Assembly (NCBI RefSeq): GCF_042453785.1
Contig: NC_091671.1
Coordinates: forward strand, 6,642,001 to 6,706,000
Origin: Malus domestica
Taxonomy: Eukaryota > Streptophyta > Magnoliopsida > Rosales > Rosaceae
Direction: 5' to 3'
Length of the DNA: 64,000 nucleotides
Shown here: in pieces, positions 28,651-41,192 of the stretch
Numbering within the stretch: the first letter of the stretch is position 1
Layout of the letters: every line of letters begins with the position of its first letter
The notes under the pieces: generated by a model
What the model was told of the DNA's origin: nothing
Seen by the model: the letters and a program-made list of their open reading frames with translations, nothing else
Database searches by the model: none
Program-made: the position numbers and the translations under genes

Positions 28651-31600
28651 ATGTCTGTTGGAGCAGAGACTTTACTAGTTTGTGTATGGAGATTCCTTAA
28701 ACTTTCCATGAAAACTAGTAGCCTGTGTGTACGTAGGCATCCATTTATTTCTGCTACTTTGTTGTTCTTCTACCTCTTTTATGTATTTTTCAATCTTTTC
28801 GTCTTCTGGTTTCCGTTTCTGGTCTGCATTGTTGTTCTTGTTAGATTATTTTACACTTCCGGAGGACTCGCTATCTTAGAAGAGGCCAAACGAGATGAAA
28901 AACCAAGTACTGATGATCGACTGTCGTGTAAAAAACCCGACCATCCTGTTGGAGGTGATGGTGTTGTCAACCGAGATGGGTGCTCCTTGATGAAACAGAA
29001 AAGCAGACGAACAAATGTCTCGAGAAGGTGCATAGAAGCGAGTGGGCAAGATTATTACAATGTAGGAAAAGGCATTTCTATATCCAAAACTCCGAAAGAT
29101 AGTTTGATTGGTGGAACTGCATTGATCGACAGAAGCAAGAAAGCAATCATGGAGGAGAAAAGGAAATGTGGTTTTGATAAGGGAGAGAGTTCAACGGTGA
29201 AAGCATCAGCGGAAGAAAATATTCAGGCTCTTGTTGAGCAACACCGCTCGGTCCTAGATTCCGACATTTCAGAATCTCAACTGTTATCTTCTGATGACTC
29301 GGACGAGCAGCCTGACAAATCCAAAGGTGGTGGAACTAATGGAGAAGAGATGCAAGAGGATGGGAACAAGGCGGTGCAGTGGACAGATGATGATCAAAGG
29401 AATCTTATGGATCTCGGGCTTTCGGAGATAGAAAGGAACAGAAGGCTGGAAAGTTTGATTGCCAGGAGAAGAGCAAGAAAGTTGTTCAAAATGCAAGTTG
29501 AGAAAGGTCTAATTGACCTGGATACTATCATACCAGGCCAGATTGCTCCAATTTTTGTTGCGAAAAACACCCCATTTGATTACGCGAAATTATTTTCAAG
29601 CAATCTGGACACACCTGGTTCAGCCCCTCCCATTTTGTTACCAGTGCAAAATCCATTTGATCTTCCGTACGATCCACAAGAAGAGAAACCGAACCTTATG
29701 GCGGATAGTTTCCAACAAGAATTCACGACGGTTCACCAGAAGGAAATGTTATTTTGCCGGCACGAGAGCTTCTCTTCGGGAGCTGCTTCATATCCATTGG
29801 AACCCAAGAGAAAATCATTGGATGGATTGGGGTTTTCCGGATTTAAAAAGCTATCAGGTGAGACGAACTTTTCTTGTTTCCCGCTTTAGAAAGTTTTTTG
29901 TTGCTTGTAGTTCAAGTTATGATTCTTAAGTCTTAAATGCATCCATATTTCTTTTTCTTCCGTAGAGACAGGAGCTCACGATAAGCATATCGAAAGAATG
30001 TTGTCGGGTAAGCATGACGAAGTTATTGAAGCTCTGCTGTCAATGGCACGCAACATGTCCGACATTGGCAGCAATGCTGATACTGCTGAAAGCAGAACTG
30101 AGTCCCCTCTTATTGAATCCCCCATTCCGGCAATAAGTTCAGTGAAACCGAAAGATGAAGGAAATAGCGAAACTCAGAGGTTGACTGACACAAAAGCAAC
30201 GAACAAGATGGAAAGTAGAAGTGTAGAGATGGAGTCACACGTAACTGATGATAGTAATGATGAGTCAAGCTCAACGTCATACTCCGAAGACGATGAGCAG
30301 AGCTTTCATTCTACTAGACCTGGGCCCTCACAAAATGCAGGATCAAAAGTGAGGCATTTTCCACCAAAACCCCTAAATTGTTCGATTCCTATGAGCAAAT
30401 CTGTGAAGGAGTTGTTGTATGATTCTAGCCCTTCTGCGAACAAAATGAGTAGATTAGAAGAACGCTTGTTTTATTCTGAAAGAGGCACTTGTCATACTCC
30501 TACATACTCTATAGCTTCTGACCTGCAGGTGGAGGTTTCGGAGGCTGGTTCACCTTCGCTGACAGATAACGCGGCCAATTCACCTTCAGATAAGGAATCT
30601 GAGACGTTGGATGGAAACTTCGAAAAAGAGTACATGTGGACAGCATCGCCTCAATCATCAAGAACAGAAGAAAATGAATCAAAACTTAGGGACGCATGTG
30701 GACTCAGCGAGAAAGACCTTGCAAGTATAAGATTTTCGGGTAACAATAAGAACATCAAGGATTCTTCTGAATCATCTTCTATGCACTTGCAGCACCTAGA
30801 TGATGTGTGCTCATTGTCATCTTCTATAACAGACTTATATGGAGACATCCAAACCCATTCAATGGGTTATAATGGAAAGAGCTATGACGATGTCAGGCAA
30901 GCGGTCGAAAAAGTTGGAAAGCTAAAGACTTCCAGCTCATGCACTGTACTTTTACTCGAAAACCAAGACGAAACAACGAAATCAAATGAAAACTTGGTGA
31001 CTCATTCTTCTGCAGAACTAGAGGTAAATCTATATGCTAAATGACTTTGAATTAATGTTTTATATGCAGAAACCTATTTCTTTCTCTCTGAACTTCTTGG
31101 ATATATATTGAACAGGAATCATTGAATCGCCTTGATGAGATGACAAAGAAGGTGAATACGCCAGCAATCAACGCCACTAATTTGAAAGATGAGAGGACAA
31201 ATGCAGACAGAGATGGTGGAGACCAGATATTGATTAAGCAAGAGACTGGGGGAGAGTCGTCAAAGTCAAAGGAGGTGACGATTTTAGTATCTAGTAGGCC
31301 TTCGGAGGAAATTCTTGCGAATTCTGATAAACGCGATGTTTCCTTGGACACTAAGCAACTGATCAAGGACAATAAGAATTCAAATTATACTAAGGGAGAT
31401 CTTCAACAGGAAACTGAAAACGAAGACAAAAAAGAACTTGATGCAAAAAAGAACTCAAACCCAATTCAAGGCAGAAAGGATGATCAACGTACTGCAGAAA
31501 GCAGAGTTTGTAGCGATCGTATTCCAACAGTTGTGCAGAAAGATCTGGTGAATGAAGACGTTGTCGTTGCATCCAATTATTTATCATCATCATCATCATC

Positions 31601-33443
31601 ATCTCTGACATCTGTGTTACTAGAAGATATCCCAAGGGATCAAGCTTCCTCATCAACTTACAACCCCGAAAGAAACATTGGTGTCTCAGAATCTAAGGCG
31701 GGAGGCAAGGCGAAAAGTGATTCATCCGCAATGAAGCCACATGACAGCACATTTTTGACACCTCAAACTGCAGTACAACCTGTTGAGGAATCAACAAGTG
31801 ACCGTTCAAATACAAGTTATTCAAAAAAATCACAGGTTTGTAACTCCTAGCAACTAAAGATACATACTTCCAATCAAATTTTTTGACTTTTTGTTTCTCT
31901 AGTAAAATGTTCTCTCATGATTTTCAGAATCAAAATTGTAAGGTTTTACTAATACTTACATTTCACATAACAGGAACAATGTAAGCCTACAGAAAAATCC
32001 GAGGAAGCCAACATCATACTGACTGAACAAGCTGAAGAAATTGGAGATCTATCACAAAAAACAGGAGAAGCTGCTTCAGAATTAAAAAAACAAGCTGCGG
32101 AAATTGAAAAAATATCGGGTAAAGCAAAAGAAGCTGCTGCCAAACTGAAAAAACCTGCTGAAGAAACAGGAAACTTATCACAAAAAGCAACCGAGACTAT
32201 TTTAGAATTAAAGAAGTCTGCAGAAGAAATTGAAAGCATGTCACAAAAAGCCCGAGAGGTTGCTGCTGAGATGAAAATTCCGGCTGAAGAAATTGTAAAC
32301 GTATCAAAAAAGGCAGCAGAAACTGTAGAGTTGAAAAAACCAGCTGAAGAAATAGAAAGTGTATCACAGAAAGCAACACAGCCTACAGTAGAATCTAAAA
32401 AACCGATTGAAGCAATTGAGAGTGCAACACAAAAGGCAACTGTGGCTCCTACAAAATTGATAAAACCAGGCGAAGCAATCAAAGAGGCACCAGAAAAAAC
32501 TACAAAGGTTGATGCAGAACTGAAGCAATCAGTAAAAGCAGCATCAAATGTATCACAAAAGGCAACAGAAACTGCCGCACGGTCAAAAATACCAATTGAG
32601 AAAATTGAAGATGCATCAGCAAAGACAACAAAGGTTGAAGCAGAAATAACGAAATCAGCTGAACAAACAGGAAATATATCGCAAAAAACAATAGAAGCAG
32701 CTTCAGAATTGAAAAAACAGGGTGATGAAATTGGAAGTGTATCAACAAAAGAAGTCGAGGCTACTGCAAAGGTGAAAAAACCAGCTGAAGAAGTTGGAAG
32801 TGTGTTATGTAAGGCAACAGAGGCTCCGGTGGTACTAAAAATACCATCTGAAGAAGTTGGAATAATATCACAGAAAGCTAGTAAGGCTCCTGCAATATTG
32901 AAGCATCCATCCGAAGAAATTGCAAATGTATCACAAAAAGCAAGCGAGACTCCAGCAGAACTTAAAAAACCAGCTGAAGAAATTGAAAGTGTATCGCAAA
33001 AAGCATCAAAGGCAGCCACAGAATCAAGAGATTTAACCGAAAAAGTTGAAAATGTATCAAGAAAAAAAATAGAGGTAGTTGCAGAGTTGAAAAACCCAGC
33101 AGAGGAAAATGGAAACGTTTCAACTGGGGTAACTGTAGAAGTGGAAAAACCAGTTAAAGTTCCGAGTGAATCACAAAGAGCAACTGAGGCTACTGTAGAA
33201 CTGAAAAAGTCGGCTGAAGAAGTTGGAAGTGCACCACAAAAAGAGACGGAGGCTCGTGTAGCTTTGAAAAAATCATCTGAAGAAATCGAAAGTGGATCAC
33301 AAAAAATGATAGAGGCTCCAGAAAAAATAAAACATCCAGTTGAAGAATTAGGTACTGTATTACAACAAGCAACAATGGCTGGGCTAGAATTGTTACCACC
33401 AGCTAAAGAAACTATTGAAGGAAGGACCTCCGGTTACTTATGA
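28651..33443 (+). CDS. Large membrane-anchored repeat protein (At1g07330/At2g29620-like), truncated by a retrotransposon
   Basis: Exons are 28651-29857, 29966-31023, 31116-31835 and 31974 onward; the frame is continuous for 1484 codons, the last ten (TIEGRTSGYL and partner base) running into the inserted LTR. Residues about 25-75 hold two adjacent hydrophobic membrane segments. Around residues 240-400 is the conserved core of a plant family of unknown function: WTDDDQRNLMDLG, IERNRRLESLIARRRARKLF, NTPFDYA, PGSAPPILLP, NPFDLPYDPQEEKP. Exons 2-3 are long, acidic and probably disordered, with a Ser run from (TCA)n. Exon 4 is an array of about 22 repeats of 21 residues, consensus close to SQKATEAAAELKKPAEEIESV, predicted helical and rich in Lys/Glu. 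A copia element inserted at 33412 cuts the gene. A truncated product is possible; the native 3' end is lost or decayed. Confidence 0.8.
32017..33412 (+). repeat. In-frame 63-bp minisatellite coding 21-residue repeats
   Basis: About 22 tandem units occur without a frame break. Each has the pattern S-Q-K-A-x-E-x-x-x-E-L-K-K-P-A-E-E-I-x-x-V with many substitutions, so the array is not freshly homogenised. One unit (STGVTVEVEKPVKVPSE) is short. The alternating Lys/Glu spacing suggests an extended amphipathic helix or coiled coil resembling LEA- or apolipoprotein-style repeats. Further, more decayed units resume after the retrotransposon at 38509. Confidence 0.85.
33408..33412. repeat. Target site duplication of the copia element (left)
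   Basis: GAAAC directly precedes the 5' LTR and recurs at 38509-38513 directly after the 3' LTR, the 5-base duplication expected of copia integration. Confidence 0.9.
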
Positions 33444-33754
33444 CTACTCTTCATTAGGGTTTTATCTAGTTAATAGCTGTCTATTTTCTTCTTGATCTTA
33501 TCTCCTCATTTCAAGGAAGATTAGTGTGGCCCTATGCCGGCTGCTTTGCATGATTTAAGGAGATTAGTGTGGCTGATTAGTGTGGCTCCCTATGTCTCAA
33601 TTAGCTGTCTTGCATGATTTAAGGAGATTAGTGTGGCATCCTATGCTGGCTGTCGTGAGTGTTGAGTGCAGTTTGCAACTCACTCAAACTCTTCTATATA
33701 TTTTGCGTAACCTTTGGATGCTTGAGAACATAATCAAAACCACAAACTTCAACA
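33413..33754 (+). repeat. 5' LTR of the copia element
   Basis: The 342-base LTR begins TATTGAAG and ends CTTCAACA. The usual start would be TG; TA is present in both LTRs, so the variant was inherited at integration. It contains internal repeats of 'gattagtgtggc' and 'tgcatgatttaaggagatta'. Confidence 0.92.
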
Positions 33755-36700
33755 TGGTATCAGAGCGGGCATCATTCTGAGCCTGTTCTGTATATCGAAA
33801 CTGATGTGTTTATTTTTTTCAAAAACAGTGGCAGATGGAAGTCCAGAGGATGTAAGCATCATTGCTTCTTCATCTATAAGCGCGTCTGAAATTGATATCA
33901 ATCCAAACCAACGTCTCAGTTCAGTGTTATTGAATGAGTTTAATTATTTGCCATGGGCAAGGGCTGCCAGTCTTGCTCTCGGTGGAAGATCCAAACTTGG
34001 TTTCATCAATGGCAGTCAACCTGCACCAGATGCTTCTTCTCCAGAATTTGGAGGGTGGCTATGTAAAGATCAATTGGTCATGTCATGGTTGTTAAATTCT
34101 ATGGAAAGGAAGGTTGTTGAAATCTTCAGCTATTCTGAGTCGTCTCTCACTCTTTGGACCACCGTGAAGGAGATGTATGGCAATCAAAACAATGCAGCTC
34201 GCATCTTTCAACTCAAGAAGGATATCTCCAATATACAGCAAGAAGGTAAAAGCTTTGTTCAACATCTTGGTTCCTTGAGAAGCATGTGGAATGAGTTAGA
34301 TGTGTACAGACCTCACACAACTGATTCCTCAGTGCTCCTTAAAAGAATTGAAGAAGATAAAAATTTTCAATTATTGTCTAGCTTAAGCTCAGAATATGAG
34401 GATTTGAGAAGTCACATTCTCATGAACCTGGAGCTACCATCCTTCACTAGTGTCTGTGCAACAATCCAACGTGAGGAAGTAAGGAGAAAAGTCATGAACA
34501 ATGGTATAAAAACCAACATGACAGAAGCTAGGGCTTACCTGACAAATGAAAAAAGGTATAAAGGGAAAAACCCTCATTTGAAGTGTCTATATTGTGACAA
34601 CATCGGGCATGTGAGAGATAAGTGCTGGATCCTACATCCAGAACTCAAACCTGACTTCATGAAGGATAAATCCGCACCAAAGACAAGTCGAGCATACCCT
34701 CGTGCCAACACTGCAACATCTTCATCTATCAACAGTTTTGATACCTATCAACAGTTTACTGCAAATCCTGCCACCCTATTAAATGAGTTTGCAGCGTATC
34801 TCCAACAAAAGAAGGGAAGAGATGAGGGATCTGTTGATCATGAAGATGGAAGTACTACTGCATTGATGGGCAAATTTGCAGGTTTTTTAGCTGATGCTGA
34901 TTGTGTACCTCAAACAGACTCGAAAGGTATTATAACTGCTTTCCAAACTGCTCTTAAAATAAATGAGTTACATGATTTTTGGGTTGAAGATTCTGGTGCC
35001 ACAGACCATATGACAAATCAAATGTCAAAGTTACATAAATTTGAGAAACTACATAATCCTTCACATGTATCTGTTGCTAATGGTGAAGGTGCTAGGATTG
35101 TAGGAAAGGGAAAAATTCACCTGATATCAGATCAAATAGAGTATATGGCCCTATATGTCCCATCTTTTCCATTTCAACTTCTCTCAGTGGGAAGAATCAC
35201 AAATTCCTTAAATTGTTTGGCCATTTTTTCACCAAAAACTGTCATTTTTCAGGATTGTATAACCAAGAGGACGATTGGTGAGGGGTTTTACAGTGATGGT
35301 CTCTATTACATATCGAAAAACTCTTCCTGTAGGTTTCATGCCAAGTCAAAGTCCATCTATACCTCCATTCAAGAGGCCTCATTGTGGCACCAGCGACTAG
35401 CCCATCCATCTCAACCTATCTTGTCCACCTTATTTCCTGATTTAGGCAAAGAATCAACCCACTGTGAAACTTGCCATTTGTCAAAGGCAACAAGACTACC
35501 TCTAGGGTCTTCGATGTCTAGAGTTTTTCACCTTTTTGAGCTTGTACACTCTGATATATGGGGACCAACAAGTGAATCTTTTGATGGTTATAAATATTTC
35601 ATAACTTTTGTTGATGATTATTCAAAAACCACTTGGTTATATTTGTTAAAATCAAAAAGTGAGGTGATGGAAGTGTTTAAGGACTTTCACAACCTTGTTA
35701 AAAATCATTTTTCTTCTCAAATCAAAACCCTAAGGTCTGATAATGGCACCGAATACATGTCCCAAGTCATGACTCAATATTTGAGTAACAATGGCATCAT
35801 ACATCAAACTAGTTGTGTTGGCACACCCCAACAAAATGGTGTTGCTGAGAGGAAAAACCGTGATCTCCTTGAAAAAACTAGGGCATTGATGTTACAAATG
35901 AATGTACCAAAACGTTTTTGGTCTCAAAGCGTCATGACAGCAGCTTACCTGATCAACAGGTTACCTAGTAGGGTTTTGGGGTTCAAATCTCCAATAGAGA
36001 TAGTCAAGAACAGAAAGGTGGACTTGTCTCACCTTAAAGTCTTTGGATGCATCTGTTTTGTTCATGTTCAGCCCTTACATCGAGACAAACTTGATCCTAG
36101 GGCAACTAAATGCATTTTCCTTGGCTACTCATCCACACAAAAAGGGTATAAGTGTTACAATCCACAACTTAAGAGATTAATTGTTTCAAATGATGTTCAA
36201 TTTCATGAAACTAATTCTTATTACAGTAAGTCTCTGGATAGTACAAGTCAGAGGGAGATTAGCTTGGACATGTTTCCACTGCCAAGGACTGAGATACCCA
36301 ACAATGTGGGTGATCAACCTCACACGATGGATCTTGTGGCCCCAAATCCACCGGCTCCATATGACGACAACAACATGCCTGTGGAAGATGAAACTCTACG
36401 CAGTATTCATCCTGAAGAATCCTCAGAGGAGTCTCTTCCTATCATACCTCGACGAAATCCAACTCGTGAGAGGCACCCACCAGCAAGACTGCAAGATTTT
36501 GTTACGCACAAGCCCAAGCACCCCTTATCCAACTACTGTTCTTACCAAAAGTTGTCACCTAATTATACTGCCTATTTGAGTAATATATCTGCACATGAAG
36601 AGCCTCAATCATTTCAAGAAGCTAACCAATCACAGGTGTGGCAGCAAGCCATGCAGGATGAATTGCATGCACTCGATCAACATAAAACCTAGAGCATTGT

Positions 36701-38145
36701 GCCACTGCCCAAAGGAAAGAAAATAGTAGGCTGCAGGTGGATATACAAGATTAAATTCAACTCGGATGGGTCTATAGAAAGACACAAGGCACAATTAGTG
36801 GCCCGGGGCTTCACTCAAACATTTGATGTGGATTACAAGGAAACCTTTGCCCCGGTTGCAAAGATGAACACAGTGCGCGTACTCTTGTCCGTGGCTGTCA
36901 ACAAAGGATGGCTTATGTATCAAATGGATGTAAAAAAACGCCTTCTTACATGGTGAGCTTGAAGAATACGTCTACATGAGATTACCACCGGGTCACTCTC
37001 AAAGTCATAAACAGGATGTTGTGTGTAAACTGCACAAATCAATTTATGGCCTTAAACAATCACTGAGAGCCTGGTATGCTAAGCTTAGTTCAGTCCTTAT
37101 CAGTGTTGGTTTTGGAAGAAGCAATGCGGACTCTTCTTTATTTATACGCTCAGGCACCGCTGGTACATTGGTTGTTCTTGTGTATGTTGATGACTTGATC
37201 ATCACCGGAGATAACCCTGAAGAAATCAAAGAACTTAAGCATTCTCTTCAGCAACGCTTTGCAATAAAAGATCTTGGTGTACTGAGATACTTCCTTGGCA
37301 TCGAAATGGCTACCTCTCACAAGGGCTCTTATTCCTTAACCAGCGCAAATATGTTCTTGATCTCCTTAAGGAAGCAAACATGAGTGATGCTAAACCGGTC
37401 CCTACACCTCTCGACATTAAACTTAAGCTCAGCTTAGAGGGTCAACCTCTTCCGAACATAAGCTATTATCAGCGGTTGGTTGGTAAGTTGATATATCTGA
37501 CCATCACAAGGCTCGACATTACCTATGCTGTCAGTATTGTTAGCCAATTTATGCACTCTCCCACGATGGAACACTTTAACCTAGTCAAAAGCATACTTCG
37601 GTATCTAAAAGGTTATGTGGGACGTGGTATAATCATGAAGAACAATGCAAGCACTCAGATTACAGGTTATTGTGATGCAGATTGGGCTGGCAATTCCATT
37701 GATCGTAAGTCTACAACGGGATATTGCACGTTTGTGGGAGGCAACCTTGTCTCATGGAAAAGCAAAAAACAGACTGTCGTTGCAAGATCCAGTGCTGAGG
37801 CAGAATATTGGGCCATGGCATCTACTGCGTGTGAACTAATTTGGCTCAAAGGTTTACTGTGTGACTTAGGTGTTTTCAATCATCAATCCATGTCTCTTTT
37901 ATGTGACAATCAGGCTGCAATGCACATTGCTTCCAACCCAGTTTTTCACGAGAGAACCAAGCACATTGAAGTCGATTGTCACTATGTTCGTACACAAATT
38001 CAATCTCAGGTTATCCAAACGCATTTTGTAAGGAGCTCGGATCAACTTGCGGACCTATTCACCAAATCCTTGGCCTCTCATCAATTTCAGCTTCTCCTTG
38101 GCAAGCTTGGATCCATCAACCTTTTGGATCCAGCTTGAGGGGGAG

Positions 38146-38508
38146 TATTGAAGGAAGGACCTCCGGTTACTTATGACTACTCTTCATTAGGGTTTTATCT
38201 AGTTAATAGCTGTCTATTTTCTTCTTGATCTTATCATCTTGTGTAAGGGTCTTATCTCCTCATTTCAAGGAAGATTAGTGTGGCCCTATGCCGGCTGCTT
38301 TGCATGATTTAAGGAGATTAGTGTGGCTGATTAGTGTGGCTCCCTATGTCTCAATTAGTTGTCTTGCATGATTTAAGGAGATTAGTGTGGCATCCTATGC
38401 TGGCTGTCGTGAGTGTTGAGTGCAGTTTGCAACTCACTCAAACTCTTCTATATATTTTGTGTAACCTTTGGATGCTTGAGAACATAATCAAAACCACAAA
38501 CTTCAACA
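38146..38508 (+). repeat. 3' LTR of the copia element
   Basis: The 363-base LTR follows the polypurine tract. It differs from the 5' LTR by a 21-base tandem-type length difference around 'cttatc' and about two substitutions. Confidence 0.92.
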
Positions 38509-39590
38509 GAAACTGAAAATCTACCACAAAAAGCATCAGAGGTTGCTGCAAAATAGCAGACGATAGTAAAGAGTTGAAAAAACCGCCTGAAGAAGTTCAA
38601 AATGTCTCTCAAACAGAAACAGAAGCGTCCGCAAGAATGAAAGAAACAGATGAAAAGACCGGAAGTGTACCAACGAAAGCAATTGAAGCTGCTACAGAAA
38701 TGAAAAAATTTGCTGAAGAAACCGAGAGTGTATCGACAAAAGAAGCAGAGGTCCCAACAAATTTAAAAGTGCAAACTGAAAAAATTGCAGGTGCATCACA
38801 AAAAAGCAGTAGAGATTCCAAGAGAACTGAAAAGGTCTGCTGAGGAAACAGGAACTGGACCAAAAAAAATCAATAGTCTACAACAGAGTTGAAAAAACCA
38901 GCTAAAGAAAGCAAAATAGCATCACAAAAAACAGTAGAGATTCCGAGAGAACTTAAAAGGTCAGCTAAAGAAAAAGGAATTGGATCAGAAAAATTAATAG
39001 TCTGCAACAGAATTGAAACAAACAGCTAAAGAAAGCGAAGCAACGTCACAAAAACAAGTAGAGATTTCGAGAGAACTGAAAAGGCCAGCTGAAGAAATAG
39101 GACTTAGATCGGAAATATATACATTTAGATGTGTAGCTAGTTTACAAAAGTGATTTGTTAGCGTCACTGGGCATTGCCCTACTTTGTATTCGAGCCCTTG
39201 ACCTCTTAAAGTTAACGAAAAACATGAATACACCACACCATCAGTTGTTTGTATGAAATTCTTAGTCCTATTACAATTTAGTACAACTGAAAAGATTTTA
39301 CGATCTTAGCATATTCAGGTTTTTAATTTACTTTCGCACAGGGCCCTGAAATCTCAGGGCCGGCACTGATGTAGCACATAAGGCAAATGAGGGAGCTATT
39401 GAGGTGAAAAAGCTAAGTGAAGAAATTGTAAATGTGGCAAGAAAAGCAACGGAGGCTGCTCCTGAATTGAAAGGAAACCAATTACTGAGGCTACTGCAGA
39501 ATTGAAAAAACCAGTTGAAGAGATCAAAACTTGACAAAAACTGTAGTGAAGATGGGGAAAATGTATCACGAACAGAAACCAAGGTAAGCA
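38509..39590 (+). pseudogene. Severed and decaying 3' part of the 21-residue repeat gene
   Basis: After the second GAAAC the host reading resumes as TENLPQKASEVAAK and then meets a stop, followed by a frame change. A second open run (38574-38843: KKPPEEVQNVSQTETEAS...) still shows the 21-residue pattern. Farther on, a unit of about 125 bases is tandemly repeated (about 38830-39110) and contains stops, and a last repeat-coding patch lies at 39363-39590 (EVKKLSEEIVNVARKATEAA). Between them, 39110-39360 is unrelated or intronic. No final exon of the family is recognisable before the foldback element at 39720, so the gene's 3' end is missing or very diverged. Confidence 0.72.
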
Positions 39591-39719
39591 AAGTATAATT
39601 TCCACGAAAAATATTTTTTTGTTTCTTCTTGGTGAATAAGCAAACATTTTACAAACCTCGTTATTCTGCAAACCTCATATATAAGCAAATATTATTATAA
39701 ATTGGAAAAATTAGTATCC

Positions 39720-40444
39720 GGTCCCTAGTTTTTACTGTTCATTGATTAAGACCTTATTAGTTCTCAAATTTTGATTCAAGTCCCTAGCATTAATGTGATA
39801 ATGAATTTACATGTTTATTATATAATTTTTTAATATAAAAATTAGTAATTAATTTAGGGTTTAATACTCACACCTCTATTAAACTTCTAATTAATTTTCA
39901 AAATAATAAAAAATTAAATTAAATTAAGTTTGTACCTATTAGTTTTTTTTTATATATAAAAAGATTCTCAATGTTTTAATCTTAAATGTACCCATTCATA
40001 TAATTTTTCAATTTTTTTAATCTTAAATGTGCCCATTCTCAAATATATCAATTTGTTATATGTAAAATGTACCCTTTTTTTAATATAAAATCCATTCAAA
40101 TTTTTTAATCCATGTTTAAACTTATATGAGTACATTCTTTTTCGTTGATTTAATAATGTATCCATGTTTTGGTACAATAACTTTTTTTGTTAATTTTGGT
40201 TAATGTACCCATACATATATGTACACACACACACAATATAATAGAGAGTATAATTTATATTTTATTATTTTTAATCCCATAAATTATGGGTTAATCTCAT
40301 TAATATAAACAATTACAAATTTCAATTTTTTTTTTTTAATTAAAAAAATATAGTAACTTACATTATTACATTAATGTCAGGGACCTCAATAAAAAACTAA
40401 AAACTAACAAGGTTTCAATCAAAGACTATTGATAGTTAGGGACC
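39720..40444. mobile_element. Foldback element with ggtccct termini
   Basis: The left 85 bases (ggtccctagtttttactg..., ...cattaatgtgataatga) are matched in reverse complement by the right 85 bases (cattattacattaatgtcag..., ...agttagggacc). The centre is extremely AT-rich with repeated 'aatgtaccca' words and a CA run at about 40225. There is no coding capacity. It is a non-autonomous DNA-transposon-like element. Confidence 0.7.
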
Positions 40445-41192
40445 CCATCCAAAGTGTCCCTTATAAATATAACTCACATTTTCACAACGTTATTTTGTTC
40501 TCTCTAAAAGCTAGAAGAGAGGGATCTTATATTCATTGAGTTTCCGAGACTAACGAACGCAAAACTTGTTAAATAGAACAGGTACTAATGAATTTGATGA
40601 TCGAGTAGTCGTGACAAGGAATTCCAGAATAAATTAGAAGAAGTTAATCTGTAGAAGATGTGGGTAACAGTGGCTTGTCATCCGTTGTCCTCCTTTTTTT
40701 CTAAAAAAAAACATTAAAAAGTAATATAATGATCCGCGTAACCGTTGTAGCATAAATAAATAATATGATGTTCAATAACAGTTGAACAGATTCATTTGGC
40801 TCTCCATACGATTAGAGTAGGAAACCTTTGTGTGTTCCAAATATTTGAAACATATCAATTTTCTTATGTCTTCCCCTTTTTTGAGAAAGAATTCAATGTA
40901 AATGTAACTACTTTGTTGAATTCGGATAAATTTATACCTCATATTTGATCACACAAGAAAACTTATACATTGTAAAACAAAAGCCTTTTTTGAAACCTCA
41001 AGAGGGAGGGTAGCAGAGGTTAAGAGATGTGTACGTGTTTTTTTGGATAGATATTCTATTATGTACTCCAAAATACCAGGAGAGAAATTCAAGCTTGAGT
41101 GCTAATGAGGTACATTGTCCTAACTAACTTAACTACGCCGATGTATGCAAAAGACGTGGTAAAATCACTAGCCAGTATCTATTATGAACACT
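40445..41192. other. Intergenic sequence
   Basis: No gene or well-bounded repeat is recognised. Text is AT-rich with scattered poly-T runs. Confidence 0.4.

Larger units (their letters stand above)
33413..38508 (+). mobile_element. Ty1/copia LTR retrotransposon inserted in the repeat-protein gene
   Basis: This is a full-length element of about 5.1 kb. Parts in order: 5' LTR (33413-33754), primer binding site for initiator methionine tRNA (TGGTATCAGAGC at 33755), gag with a CCHC zinc knuckle (about 33.8-34.9 kb), protease, integrase with HHCC and DDE regions (about 35.3-36.1 kb), reverse transcriptase (about 36.6-37.4 kb), RNase H (about 37.6-38.1 kb), polypurine tract (GAGGGGGAG), and 3' LTR (38146-38508). 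Integrase before reverse transcriptase defines Ty1/copia. GAAAC duplications flank it. Its coding region is interrupted about three times, so it looks recently dead. LTR similarity (two substitutions and one 21-base length difference) implies an insertion probably well under one million years old. Confidence 0.95.

Noticed and set aside
31949-33019. Long minus-strand open frame (356 codons, rich in Ser, Phe and Ala)
   Set aside because: It is the antisense shadow of the 21-residue repeat array; repeats open several frames at once.
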